NCBI GenBank assembly: GCA_030248295.1
Contig: JASANH010000086.1
Location: forward strand, 62,001 to 126,000
Reading direction: 5' to 3'
DNA length: 64,000 nucleotides
Source: Mesodorylaimus sp. YZB2_4
Taxonomy: Eukaryota > Nematoda > Enoplea > Dorylaimida > Dorylaimidae
Shown: positions 47,073 to 56,706 of the stretch, one piece after another
Position numbering within the stretch: the stretch's first letter is position 1
How the letters are laid out: the number at the start of each line of letters is the position of its first letter
Position numbers and translations under genes: made by a program
The notes under the pieces: model-generated
Database searches by the model: none
What the model was told of the DNA's origin: nothing
The model's input: only the letters and a program-made list of their open reading frames with translations

Positions 47073-47213
47073 ATGCTATCGATCGGCGACGAGCTCCCAA
47101 CTACCCCCGTTTTACCTCTATCGACCCCGAGTATTGCGATTATTGCCCTAGTTTTTGTTCTCGCACTTGGTATTATTATCTGTACTCGCAGAAGTATTGC
47201 GTGCGCCCTCTAG
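47073..47213 (+). CDS. 46-aa single-pass membrane protein
   Basis: The first ATG after the TATA box opens a short frame. It has a 20-residue polar start (GDELPTTPVLPL), one strong transmembrane helix (IAIIALVFVLALGIIIC) and a short basic tail (TRRS), predicting an outside-N, inside-C topology. It is 45 bp upstream of the next ATG (47258), so both may come from one mRNA. No family is recognised. Confidence 0.55.
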   Translation: MLSIGDELPTTPVLPLSTPSIAIIALVFVLALGIIICTRRSIACAL

Positions 47214-47257
47214 CGTCCATCTGTCTCTGCCCGTTTGCCTATCCTCCGCCCGTCTGT

Positions 47258-49585
47258 ATGTCCGGCGGCAGTCACGAGGACGCCGTCGTCGAGTCACTCA
47301 TCCGAGGTCATCTTTGCCTCGCTCACGAGCAATTCATCATTGTCTCTTCGCACCGCCCCACGCCAGCCATTCATCAACGTCAAAAGTCAGACGAGTCCGG
47401 AGCGTCGCTGGCGTGTCCACTCTTTCGAGAAAAACTCGAACAGAGCTCACTTTTGACCTCTTTTTATCGCGAACTGACGACGTGTTTAAGTCCGGCTGTA
47501 ACGAACAACCAAGAAAACGAATATCTGATTGCCGTATTGGAAGCGAGATTAATCGATCGAATTGCTGAAGTCACTATAATCACATCGAATCGCACCATCA
47601 CTTATTCCCACATTTGTCAGTCCAACCAACCAACGGCCCGAACTGAAATCGAGCATGTCGAACAATCCTCAGCTGAAATCGAAAAGGCCGTCTTTGTCGC
47701 CCTCGGCCGACCCTTCCTTCATTGCTGCGTCTGGAGCCCAGAAAAGGCTGAAAGAAGCGAAAGACGAGCGAGTGGACAAAGTGGAGAAGATGCTGAAACA
47801 GATAGACGAGGAGGAGATGGGCGAGGAGCAGGATTTGGAAGTCAGAGAACGGGAACCAGTCAAAAAACCTTCGAAACCGTCCTTGAGCGCTTTGGAAGCG
47901 TTTATGTGCTCTTCAGAAACCGATTCGACAACTGGGCAAGAGGACGAAACTCCCAGGATCAACGAGTAAGCATAGTTTTGACACAATTATAAAATCAGAT
48001 ATCATACAGTGTACGCTTTTTTTAGGCATATTTTTGTGAGGAAACAGGACGGGGGATGGGAACGTCGCGAATGGAAGAATGTGACTCTACCGGTCGGAGC
48101 GTATGTCAAAACAGTAACCGTCCATCAGCCCTGCACATTGTCGACAGTCTACTCGGAAATGACTGTAACGCCGTCAAATGGAGAAAATTCCTCACAGGTA
48201 TGATGCGTAGTTGACGGTACACCGCATAGTCTATTGGGTCGAGTCGGGTCTGCATAAAAAACGCACGGAATAGAAAATATTCTCATCGTTTAACAAGCAC
48301 CCTCGTTTCAGGAATTACTTCGTTCCGCAAGCAGTTTGTGGACGAGAGCCGGGGGTATTGCAACGAGCGTGAGTGGACAAACAGTGCTGAAGAAGTATCC
48401 GAATCGTTTGCAAGTGTCCGATGTAATCAGCGATCCCAGCCTGGATCGTACGACGAAGTGGATCGAGTCGAATTGTTCCACATCCAAAAAACAGTGGCGT
48501 GCTGGCAAAAATACCTATTAGCCGTCAGCATTGATCAATTGAGGACACACGCGTTCGAAGCCCGTTTTCTCCCGGTAATTGCTTTTCTCGCCAGCCCTTG
48601 GTTTTTTGAAAACGTAGAGTTAGTGGAAAGCAGCGTTAAACAATCTCTAAGCAGCCTGAAACAGCTCGGCTTTTTAGCCTTGATTCAAAATGCGAATTTA
48701 TCTGAAAAATTTTATTTTGATTTTTTAAACTGTAATCATGTCTTGCAATCATTGAATATGTTGAATAAGCTTTTTGTCGATTCCCAAGCAGCAGGTCCCG
48801 CATCCGTGAGGCTGTTTTTTTCTTCCCTCGTCAGCTTTCTCAATCGAACAGCCTCTAGCCAGCGGTGTTTGGTTTTCGTGGGATCGGGGGCTTTAATGAT
48901 GGGTAGACTTCTAGCCAAGCTACTCGTGTATTATACGACTTATAGTTTCTTTTTCACGCCCCCATCCTTGGATGTGGTCAGGCGGGACAACTTCAACGCA
49001 ATTCTTTTGTATGAGCTGGTACCGACAGAGGATAATGCTAGAACCTTATCGAATCTCCTTTTCGATCCCAGCCCGAATGACCCGTTTGTGTTTGTGATTT
49101 TTAATTTGGATGAAACAAAAAACGCATTTTTCGATGGGTGCAACTTCTTAGCACACGGACACGAGACCCCCGAAGTTAGAAATGCCTGTTGCTGGTTCAC
49201 GAATTTGGAATTTTCTGATGACATAGGAACGAGAGATCTAAACCCGGGCTGCTTGCTTCCATTTCTGATACAGGAAGAATACACCCTATTCTCCCAACAT
49301 TCCGTTGCTAATGAACTTGATATTCAAAGGCGAGATAAAACGCAGGAACTGAGTCAAAACGAAAAAGAAGAAGAAACCCCCCCAGGATTGTCCCATTTTT
49401 CTGGTAGTTTTGACCATCGTCGAGCTAAGCTGAGACTGCGTAGACCCAAGAAGCTTCACCTTTTTGCAAACCTAAGGCGACGCTTATTTCGAGGTCCGCA
49501 GGGGGAACCATCTTGCTCATCCGCTGCTGCTCCCATGAATTCGGCTTCCGCGCCGTCTTCCCCCCGCTCGTCCATATCCGATTAG
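47258..49585 (+). CDS. Large unknown protein, frame 1 of an overlapping pair
   Basis: Exons 47258-47965, 48026-48197 and 48312-49585 give 717 aa with all junctions in frame. The N-terminal third is Cys/Ser-rich, the middle is Arg/Gly-rich where it overlaps the second gene, and the C-terminal half (48522 on) is a folded-looking alpha/beta domain read in this frame only. That part contains CLVFVGSGALMMGRLLAKLL, then NAILLYELVPTED and FVFVIFNLDE, spaced like the A, B and C motifs of superfamily 3 helicases. The usual Walker A GKS/T reads MGR, so ATPase activity is doubtful. A basic Pro/Ser tail closes it. The helicase link is a hypothesis only. Confidence 0.66.
47655..48521 (+). CDS. 230-aa protein in the alternative frame of the same exons
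   Basis: Starting at ATG 47655, one base offset from the larger gene, this frame uses the same two introns (exons 47655-47965, 48026-48197, 48312-48521) and stays open through all three. It has a Lys/Glu-rich coiled-coil-like stretch (KRLKEAKDERVDKVEKMLKQIDEEE) and an acidic Ser/Thr region. Exons 2 and 3 read as a beta-rich domain (WKNVTLPVGAYVKTVTVHQP). Its composition looks more protein-like than the other frame in the shared part of exon 1. Leaky scanning past 47258 could express it. No family is recognised. Confidence 0.6.
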
Positions 49586-50043
49586 CATCGTTCAAAATGT
49601 GGCTTCAATGTCCCTCCGACCCAGGCTTACTTTCGGCTTCAATGTCGTGCTTGCGCCCCGTCTTTTTTTTCATGCAGCTAGAACAGCCTCGCCGAATGTC
49701 AAACATTTGGTTAGGAAATGGCCCGAAACTTTATAGTTGGGAGTAGGTAGGTCATGGTGATGGTTCAAAAAAATTTATCTAAGATTGCTGTTGTTTGGGA
49801 TTTGTATGTATGTAACGTATAATGACCTGTACTGCATGTGCTTCGTGCATTTGGCGTCGTGAGTAAGCTCGAATTTATTGACGTTGGGCCGAAAAAATAA
49901 AAAATGTCAAAAAACTGGTTTTTTTTGTCTTTTTTTGAGAACGTCGTGTACGTGAAATGCTTCCTTTGTGCTTATTTCAATGCTGCTTTTTTTCACTTTT
50001 ATTCCTGTTGCGGACAGCTTTCCAGCGACCAACCAGCAGAAAT
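49586..50043. other. No recognisable gene
   Basis: This is 3' untranslated sequence of the dual-frame genes and the next promoter. AATAAA occurs near 49898. Confidence 0.4.
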
Positions 50044-50365
50044 ATGGCTGATCAAAAACACTCACCCCCGCCGAAATCGCCATCGATATTCGACATCCCC
50101 GAAACCCAAGAACCGGATTTCGACTACCCGTGCTCAAATTTTGTCCCGCCGCAAAGCCAAGCAAAAGTAATGCAATGATTTAAAGCGAGTGTGTGAGATA
50201 ATTTGTATATTTGCGTCCCTTTTTCAGCCTTGGAGAAAGGAGGAGGAGATCAGGTGCGATCAGTGCGGCTCGCCCGAATGGCGCCATTGTAAACAAGAGG
50301 TCGAAGCAAAGCAGACGGAGCCCCCGCAAAATGACAGCAAACAAGACAACGCCAAGAATGATTGA
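50044..50365 (+). CDS. Small two-exon CxxC protein, 86 aa
   Basis: Exons 50044-50166 and 50228-50365 join in phase 0. The first exon is Pro/acidic-rich (SPPPKSP.., DIPETQEPDFDYPC). The second has a half zinc-knuckle, CDQCG..WRHC, followed by a polar Lys/Glu/Asp tail. Small Cys-containing acidic proteins occur as accessory genes in related animal elements, but no homology is claimed. Its four Cys and one His could bind one metal ion. Confidence 0.58.
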
Positions 50366-50707
50366 CATTTATTGCCGCTGCCTTTAAAACATGTTTGCTC
50401 ATATGTCCTATGCGCAATCCGTTTTACAAAAAAAAAACGTATTTTTCTATCATAAGTGCGTATGTTGAAAAAAACCCCTAAAACCACGTGATAAAGGTAA
50501 TAACAAATACAACAAGCTACAAACTCTCCCTCAATTTTCCACCCCGCCATACTCCTCGACACACTCCGCCAAAATGAAATAAATTGGCTGCATCTTCATC
50601 ACCCTGTGCACTGTTGAGTAGCGAACCAGCTCGTCTTTGTAGATTGCAGTCTCCGTTCCCAACGTTGCGACATGGTGTCAAAATAAGCTAACCCTTGGCA
50701 GAGGGGG

Positions 50708-51775
50708 TTACTTATTCAAGTAGTCTCTTGCTGCTTTTTCGAACGCGATCATTTGTGGCAGCAGAATGAGACCGCGACCGAGTCCACGGCACCCGTGTGG
50801 CAGCTTTAATTGGGCGAGGTAATCGTCACGAAGTTCTTGACTTCCACTGAGCAGTGCGCCCATCGAGAAGCGCCCCACGCCTCCCATATTTTCACCCCCC
50901 GAAGCTCCCACCACGTCTTGGACATCGTCCGAGGCGGGCGCGTGGCGGGCGGTGGCGGAGAGCGGAGGTGTGGTGTTAAGGGTGGCGGCCGAAGCCCACG
51001 CGTCAGCGGGGCACGAAGGAGGTGGTGGTGTGGTGCTAGGGGTGGCGGCCGAAGCCCACGCGTCAGCGGGGCACGAAGGAGGTGGTGGTGTGGTGCTGGG
51101 GGTGGCGGCCGAAGCCCACGTGTCAGCGGGGCACGAAGGAGGTGGTGGTGTGATGCTAGGGGTGGCGACCGAAGCCCACGTGTCAGCGGGGCACGAAGGA
51201 GGTGGTGGTGTGGTGCTGGGGGTGGCGGCCGAAGCACACGCGTCAGCGGGGCACGAAAGAGGTGGTGGTGTGGTGCTGGGGGTGGCGGCCGAAGTCCACG
51301 CGTTAGCGGGGCACGAAAGAGGTGGTGGTGTGGTTTGAATTGAATTATCATCGTCGTCGTGGCCTGGGGGGATTGGGGACCACGGTAGCAAAGCACGATT
51401 ATCAAAAACACTGTCCAAAACGGGTTCGTGGAGGGCGGCGGCGACGCAAGAGAGCGGAGGACCTTTGGTATTAGGGGCGGCCAAAGCCCACGCGTCACGG
51501 GGCGACGGAGGAGTTGCTGTGTGGGGGGCAGCCGAAGCACCAGGCCGCAGCGGTGGCGGGTGGGCGTGTTCGACTCTAATGACAGAGCCATAGAGCATCG
51601 ACTGATTTAATTGCTGGACGGCGAGGTCGGCGTCTTTGGCGCGTTTGAATGTGATAAAGCCATACGGATGGGTGTCGCTGATCCACGCGCGCACGATCGG
51701 TAAGGGCGCGAAATGGCTCTTGAAGGCCCCGATGGTAAGGCCGCTAGGCAAATTTCCGATGAAAATTTTAGCCAT
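50708..51775 (-). CDS. RRM RNA-binding protein with Pro-rich repeats
   Basis: This is an intronless 355-aa frame from ATG 51775. Residues 1-72 are a full RNA recognition motif: RNP2 is KIFIGNLP and RNP1 is PYGFITFKRA, with the DADLAVQQLN helix after it. Then comes a Pro/Ala region and about six or seven 20-aa repeats of the TPPP(L/P)SCPA(D/N)..A type. A basic-hydrophobic end follows (GCRGLGRGLILLPQ). The RRM binds RNA or ssDNA; the repeats are probably disordered. A TATAAA word lies at 51899-51904 on the minus strand, about 125 bp upstream. RRM proteins are not part of the known Polinton core, so capture from a host gene is likely. Confidence 0.88.
   Translation of the reverse strand: MAKIFIGNLPSGLTIGAFKSHFAPLPIVRAWISDTHPYGFITFKRAKDADLAVQQLNQSMLYGSVIRVEHAHPPPLRPGASAAPHTATPPSPRDAWALAAPNTKGPPLSCVAAALHEPVLDSVFDNRALLPWSPIPPGHDDDDNSIQTTPPPLSCPANAWTSAATPSTTPPPLSCPADACASAATPSTTPPPPSCPADTWASVATPSITPPPPSCPADTWASAATPSTTPPPPSCPADAWASAATPSTTPPPPSCPADAWASAATLNTTPPLSATARHAPASDDVQDVVGASGGENMGGVGRFSMGALLSGSQELRDDYLAQLKLPHGCRGLGRGLILLPQMIAFEKAARDYLNK
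50950..51340 (-). repeat. 60-bp tandem repeat in the RRM gene
   Basis: There are about 6.5 units of 60 bp (GGGGTGGCGGCCGAAGCCCA.. on the plus strand) differing by single bases. All are in frame, so repeat number changes protein length by 20 residues. Long open frames on the opposite strand are by-products. Confidence 0.93.
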
Positions 51776-51898
51776 TAAAACCGTTATCTAAAAAATTCTT
51801 TTAATAGTGGGGCGAAAATAGATAAAACAAAAAAGCAAATCAGATTTTAATCTACATTACAAGAGAGAACAAAAGCGCAAAGCGACGATGCAGCGCAG

Positions 51899-51904
51899 TT
51901 TATA
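51899..51904 (-). promoter_or_regulatory. TATA box of the RRM gene
   Basis: TATAAA on the minus strand (GGTATAAACT) lies about 125 bp before the RRM start codon, allowing a leader of roughly 95 nt. Confidence 0.5.
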
Positions 51905-52248
51905 CCACCCCCTACCGCCCGGCCGAAAAAAAGTTCGAAGAGGATCGGCCGTTCAAGTCTACAGCCCAACAGTCCACACACTCCGAACAGACTAAAATAA
52001 ACGGCATCAAACTTTAATCGCGCATTCTCATCGATCAACACGTGTACAGGGCGAGGTTGCCGCGTACAATCATGCTTGCCATTAATCACGTTTACAAGTC
52101 AACATTCCAGCAACATAAATAACGAAAACAGGCCGCACTGATCATGCCTACACGTTACAGTATGCTCACACGTCTCACCATCAGTTCTTTTCTCGTCACC
52201 TAAGACTGTACTGTATATTCTGAAATTTTGTGGCCAGTGCGTAACAGA
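51905..52248. other. Gap between RRM and ATPase genes
   Basis: A minus frame from about 52089 to 51847 overlaps the RRM TATA box and has no ATG-led start or domain, so it is not called. Otherwise only promoter or 3'-UTR sequence is visible. Confidence 0.35.
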
Positions 52249-53964
52249 CTACAGTTTATTCAAGAGCGACTTTTGCATTTGCTTTAAAAGCACGCTAGGC
52301 CGTTTCGACGGATGAAAAGCGGGGCTATAATCGAGACCGGATTTTACAAAAAATGTGCACAAATTATACAGCTCCCTAGGTCTGGGCGCGTGGCTTCTCG
52401 AATCGACGCTAAAATACAGTAAAACATCGACGATCGGCGTACTCCCCATAATCATTTCCCCCGGAGAATTGGGGCGTAGAGAAGGAAACGATAAAATACC
52501 GGTCTCTGGATGCAATCGAATTTTGAGTTTGCGAAAAATTTTGGCCAATTTTAACATGCGAATTCTTACAGCGGCCGGTAGGGAAATCATGGAAGGAATG
52601 GTTGAATTCATAAGCTCTTGATAAGCATCATTTTTTGCCTGACTACTACCATTACCATTGACGGTTGTTCGATGGTGAGAATCGGGATAGAGCGCATGAG
52701 GAGCGGGGCTAGTCGAATCTCGTCTTTCCATCACCAGCTTTCGCTTTTTTACTAAGCCGATACCAATGCGGGGATCCATCGATTCAGCTTCGTCCTCCCA
52801 TCGCCGTTTGACCTGGTCGATATTGGCAGCGCCAGAAGTGATCGGCGGAGGTGATTTCGTGAGCATATCCAAATCCCGTTGACTCAAAAGATAAAATGTT
52901 TTCAGCCCCGATTTTCCATTTGCGGAGCCGGCTTTGTTATCGGCGGCATTGCTAGCATCGCCTTTAGCCATATTATTAGTAAAGTCGTTGAGGGTTCCAG
53001 GAGGCGGATAAACTACAGTCAATGCGGAAATAATTCTTTGCCGCCAAAGAACGTAATTCTCTCCTTCCTTCCTATCAATATTGACCGATTGTCGTCGTTC
53101 AAATTGCGGCTTAATCACATTAGCAGTGACCACGAGAAAGGGAGCTAATCTGGGCGAATAATTGAGAAAAAGATGTCCAATTTTTGGGTTTGCCTCCTTC
53201 GTTGACTCGTCCACGCTGGCTCGCTCGACCGCTCTCGTGTAAGCTTCCAAGAGAAAACTTTTGGGAAAATTTGATTGATACGAAAATGTATGCAAAGAAT
53301 GAATATCGCGAGCCAAACGAGTAAATACAAAAGCCTGAAAAAATCACACATGTTTGCGTTCTTTGAAAAAAGTTTAAATTCCCGCCAAACGCGCCGAGTG
53401 TGCCCGTTCTACAGTAGGATTTAAAAGGCGTGGGGGGGTGCTTACTTTGAGATTTTTCAGAATCGAACTTCCAAATTTTGACTTGTTATAAATCGATTGA
53501 CTTATCAAAATTAAATTCGTGTTGCTATGATGCACACCGCCTTTGACAAAATCGTTCATTAAAGCCGATGCGTAAGCTTGGTCGTCCAGGTCGTCGAATA
53601 CGACGCACGAAAATGGTTCGATATAACCCTCGAAAAATTGACGGTCCGGGAATCCTCGATAAAATATTATCTTATCTTCCAAATTCTTTTTCAAATAATC
53701 GTATAAAGTTTGATAGAATGAATAAAAGAAATATATTTTCGAAAATTTGTTTTCAAAATATCTGGCCGAATCCACTAATAGCCAACATAGCAACGAAGTT
53801 TTGCCAGAACCTAAAAAATATAAATTTTTTATTTCCAAAATTTTATATAATTTAAGGCTCCTACCAGTCGGACCAAATATTCCCACGCTCGTTCCTCCAC
53901 CTATCAAATACTGTTTACGGCTCAACTTAAATGATAAAAAGTTTTTCTTGTCAATTATAGTCAT
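52249..53964 (-). CDS. ATP: FtsK/HerA-type packaging ATPase with long C-terminal extension
   Basis: Exons (minus) 53964-53865, 53810-53446 and 53334-52249 give 516 aa in frame. The P-loop (GPTG plus SGKTS) is split by the first intron. Walker B is SCVVFDDLDDQ, followed by the NTNLILISQS sensor-like strand. Exon 3 starts with AFVFTRLARDIHSLHTFS and a GHLFLNYSP strand, completing the ATPase core. The remaining 280 residues begin in a linker and end in a helical block (MLKLAKIFRKLKIRLHPETGIL.., GSTPIVDVLL). That block resembles in outline a separate small Polinton protein, so this may be a fusion. The ATPase would pump DNA into capsids. Its start is only 22 bp from the right inverted repeat. Confidence 0.9.
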
Positions 53965-53985
53965 CTTTTTTTCTATCAGTTTTTT

Positions 53986-54296
53986 TCGCGCAATATTTGA
54001 GATCGACCCTCCACCCTCGGGCTATAACCAGTCTCCCAGGGCCAACCCCCTAAAACCAGACACCCACCGCTTAGAGGGGGGGAGCCGCCAGACAGCTGCT
54101 GACAAGCTCGCCAACCGGCTTGGGGCGCCAGACAGCTGACGCACCACCCAGCCACGCGACACCCCAGACACGCGCCGCTAGGGGGCGCCAACCTCCCACC
54201 ATCTAGCAGACATCGTCGGACTTAAACTTTTTAGGGGGTGCATTCCTAAAGTTGCCACGTTAAAATCCAACCGATTTTGGTATGTACTATGCTGCT
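53986..54296 (-). repeat. Polinton right terminal inverted repeat
   Basis: This is 311 bp, the inverse of 25190-25500, ending at AGCAGC on the minus strand. It ends 22 bp before the ATPase start, so it probably contains that gene's promoter. Confidence 0.95.
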
Positions 54297-54302
54297 TCTG
54301 TG
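54297..54302. repeat. Target-site duplication, right copy
   Basis: TCTGTG is identical to 25184-25189. Confidence 0.93.
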
Positions 54303-54966
54303 TCATCCGCGAAGTGGCTACTTAGGTAGTAGTGCCCGCCAACGGTGATCCCATGAACCTCTGGATGCGCCTCCAACGCAGTTGATAAAAAATCGAGTGC
54401 AAGAATGAACAAGTATGGCGAGATTGGACAGCCTTGTCGAATGCCGCGCCTTAGCTGGATTCTTCCTGATAAGAACTCATTGTTCATTACCTCACTCGAG
54501 ACATCCCTGTATAGCATTTCCACAGCTGGAATGAACCGAGTTCCAAAGTTCTTCCTTTTCAAGGCTGTAACCATAAAGTCCCACGATAGTGTGTCAAAGG
54601 TGCTTCAAGTGCTTCCTTGGCCTCCTGGCTTAGCTTACGATTATCAACTTGGTCAAATTGATCAAACCAAGATTCTAGTCTTGATGGATCCGCGACGGAG
54701 CCTGCTTGGTAAGTCTTCGCAAAGAAATCTTGCGCTGCCTCAAGGATGCCTTTATAGTCCGTTACCGCCTGTCCACTCTTTGCCACGATCTTGGCTACTG
54801 ATGTCCTCACTTTATTCCTTTTTTCTAACCCCATAAAGTATTTGGTAGACCGTTCGCCAAAAGCTAACCAACGCACTCGTGACCTCATAATCGCCCGCCT
54901 TGCGTCATCTTCTGCAAGGGCACTCAGTTCTGCCTGGATGTTATCTCGTTGTACCGACTCCTTCAC
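54303..54966 (-). pseudogene. LINE linker and RT core, internally deleted
   Basis: The linker reads RWLAFGERSTKYFMGLEKRNK, then the sequence jumps to RT blocks RRGIRQGCPISPYLFILALDFL and HFADDT. The QGCPISP and FADD motifs are the RT palm signature. The first catalytic Asp block is missing because of an internal deletion near 54570-54630. The frame runs straight into the Polinton at 54296. Confidence 0.88.
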
Positions 54967-55239
54967 AGTTAGATGGTCTGCCCGAGTTTCAAGATAATCC
55001 AGTGTTTACTGCAAGTCCAATTTCCTGCGGGTTCTGCGTGAATTAACTCTAGCGCATAACCGCATCGCGTGGTCCCGAACTACCATTTCAATAAAATCCC
55101 AGCGTTGACGGGGGTCCCATCACTGCGTATCCTTTATGCTGTCCTCGATTCTAGCCTTAGCCTCGCTGATATACTGCTCGTTTTGTAGTATCATGGTGTT
55201 TAGTCTCCACACACCAGGTCCTCTCTTCTTGTAATGCGG

Positions 55240-55942
55240 TCATTGCAAATAAAAGATTACGCTGTTGTGGTCACGGAAGTGAGCCCGTGAGATTTTGCAT
55301 TTAACAACCTGATCCATATGTGAGGCGGAGACCAAGCAGTAGTCAAGACGGCATTTTACATTTGGGTGAGGCTGTTTCCACGTGTATTGTCTAGTTAGTG
55401 GGTGAAGTTCTCTCCAGCAGTCTACAAGGTTCCAGTCGGATTGTATTGATCGGATGACTTTTGTCGCCCCTTTTCGAGGGCGGTAGGAGCCCCCCTGATG
55501 TATCCATGATAGGATCAAGCACAACGTCCATGTCGCCTGCTATTATCACAGGCAGGTTGTGCACATTAAACAGGGCAATGGCTGCTCGTATGCGTTGGAA
55601 GAATTCCAGTTGTTCAACTACACTGTTTGGACTGTACAGATTGACTAAGATTGTACTAAGCTCTTTCAGTCGTGCCTCCAGCATGATACACCTACCCTCC
55701 CTGTCGCACCACGTTCGCTCGACTGTTATGTCACTACCTCGTTTGACAACAATAGCCACACCCCTTGCAATGTCAGTACCGTGCGAAAAGTAAATACTGA
55801 GGTTGTAGCCCCATTGGTGCTGCCAGATAACTTCTTGCACTAGCACACTGTGCGTTTCCTGTAAGAAGCTAACGTCGAAACCTCCTTGTTTCAGCCATGA
55901 TAACACCCCCTTCCTCTTTAGTTCTGTACCAATACCACGCAC
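55240..55942 (-). pseudogene. LINE APE-type endonuclease
   Basis: Blocks SFLQETHSV, FSHGTDIARGVAIVVKRG, CDREGRCIMLEA, TILVNLYSPNS and IAGDMDVVLDP occupy 55942-55461. After a frame change near 55470, NLVDCWRELHP, TWKQPHPNVKCRLDYCLVS and AHFRDHNSVIF follow (to 55240). The catalytic Glu, Asp and the terminal D-H pair are recognisable. One frameshift makes it inactive. It is very similar to the fragment at 11349-11687. Confidence 0.87.
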
Positions 55943-56706
55943 GTTAGTAGACGAGAAGAGAAAATTATAGGCTATATTGGGATTATATTGGATGATACAC
56001 TATGCCTGACAGTAGGAATCTATGATCTATGACCATGTACCCTCAGTTAGTATCGATAGTGATTTCCTTATATAAGCTCATGTGGTTCGAGTCCTCAGTT
56101 GGCGAAGTACAGTGTTTAGACCCATTAGGCTCATGTCTCGAACAAGTTATCCTGGCAAGCCAGGAAGAGCTGAAATAGAAAAGCTCACGTCTTGATCTCG
56201 TTTAGCTTGTTGGGAGCAAAGCTCCAGGCCCAGCTGCTTTGGATAATGGCACATGTCAGATTCGCCTGGCTGCGGCCTATGCTGCATTACGTGTGGTTCT
56301 ATTGAATTGGTGTACCACACTCACACAGAAACATATCTCACCAAGACCAGAGACAATATCCTACTCAGACAGAAAAGTTGGGACCAGGGCCTCAAGAAAC
56401 CAATCATTCCTACACAATCATATATAAAAAGGACAGTGGTCAAAGCACAACACTGCTACGTATCCGTTACGGACAGGATATCGGCCTATCATAAGGTTTC
56501 ATTGATCAAGCAGTTCACAGTCAAATGAAACAGAACGGTAGTATGTGGCGAGTGGAGGCAAACCCAGGAACCCGGACATATGGTATTCTGGACACACTAT
56601 CTCATTATTATACGAACCAATCACTAGAGGCAAGAATGAAAAACCACGAGATAATTTCCTTGCAGTAGATTATCAGATGCCCTGGCCCAACAGCAGATTA
56701 TAAGAC

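Larger units (their letters stand above)
25190..54296. mobile_element. Complete Polinton/Maverick (adintovirus-like) element, 29,107 bp
   Basis: The element is bounded by 311-bp inverted repeats starting AGCAGC and by a perfect 6-bp target duplication. It encodes the Polinton core set: protein-primed PolB, retroviral-type integrase, FtsK/HerA ATPase and a probable double jelly-roll capsid protein. Extra genes include two paralogous membrane proteins and an RRM protein. Nearly every large gene is split by short introns that restore frame exactly. The inverted repeats differ at only about four of 311 positions, which suggests a recent insertion. It is longer than the usual 15-25 kb. Whether it makes particles is unknown. 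Confidence 0.97.

Noticed and set aside
50810-51343. Long plus-strand frames rich in Gly/Arg opposite the RRM gene
   Set aside because: They are shadows of the 60-bp repeat; the minus frame has an ATG, an RRM and a TATA box, while these have no domain.
51847-52089. 80-aa minus ORF upstream of the RRM gene
   Set aside because: It has no ATG in frame at its start and it contains the RRM gene's TATA box, so it is promoter sequence.
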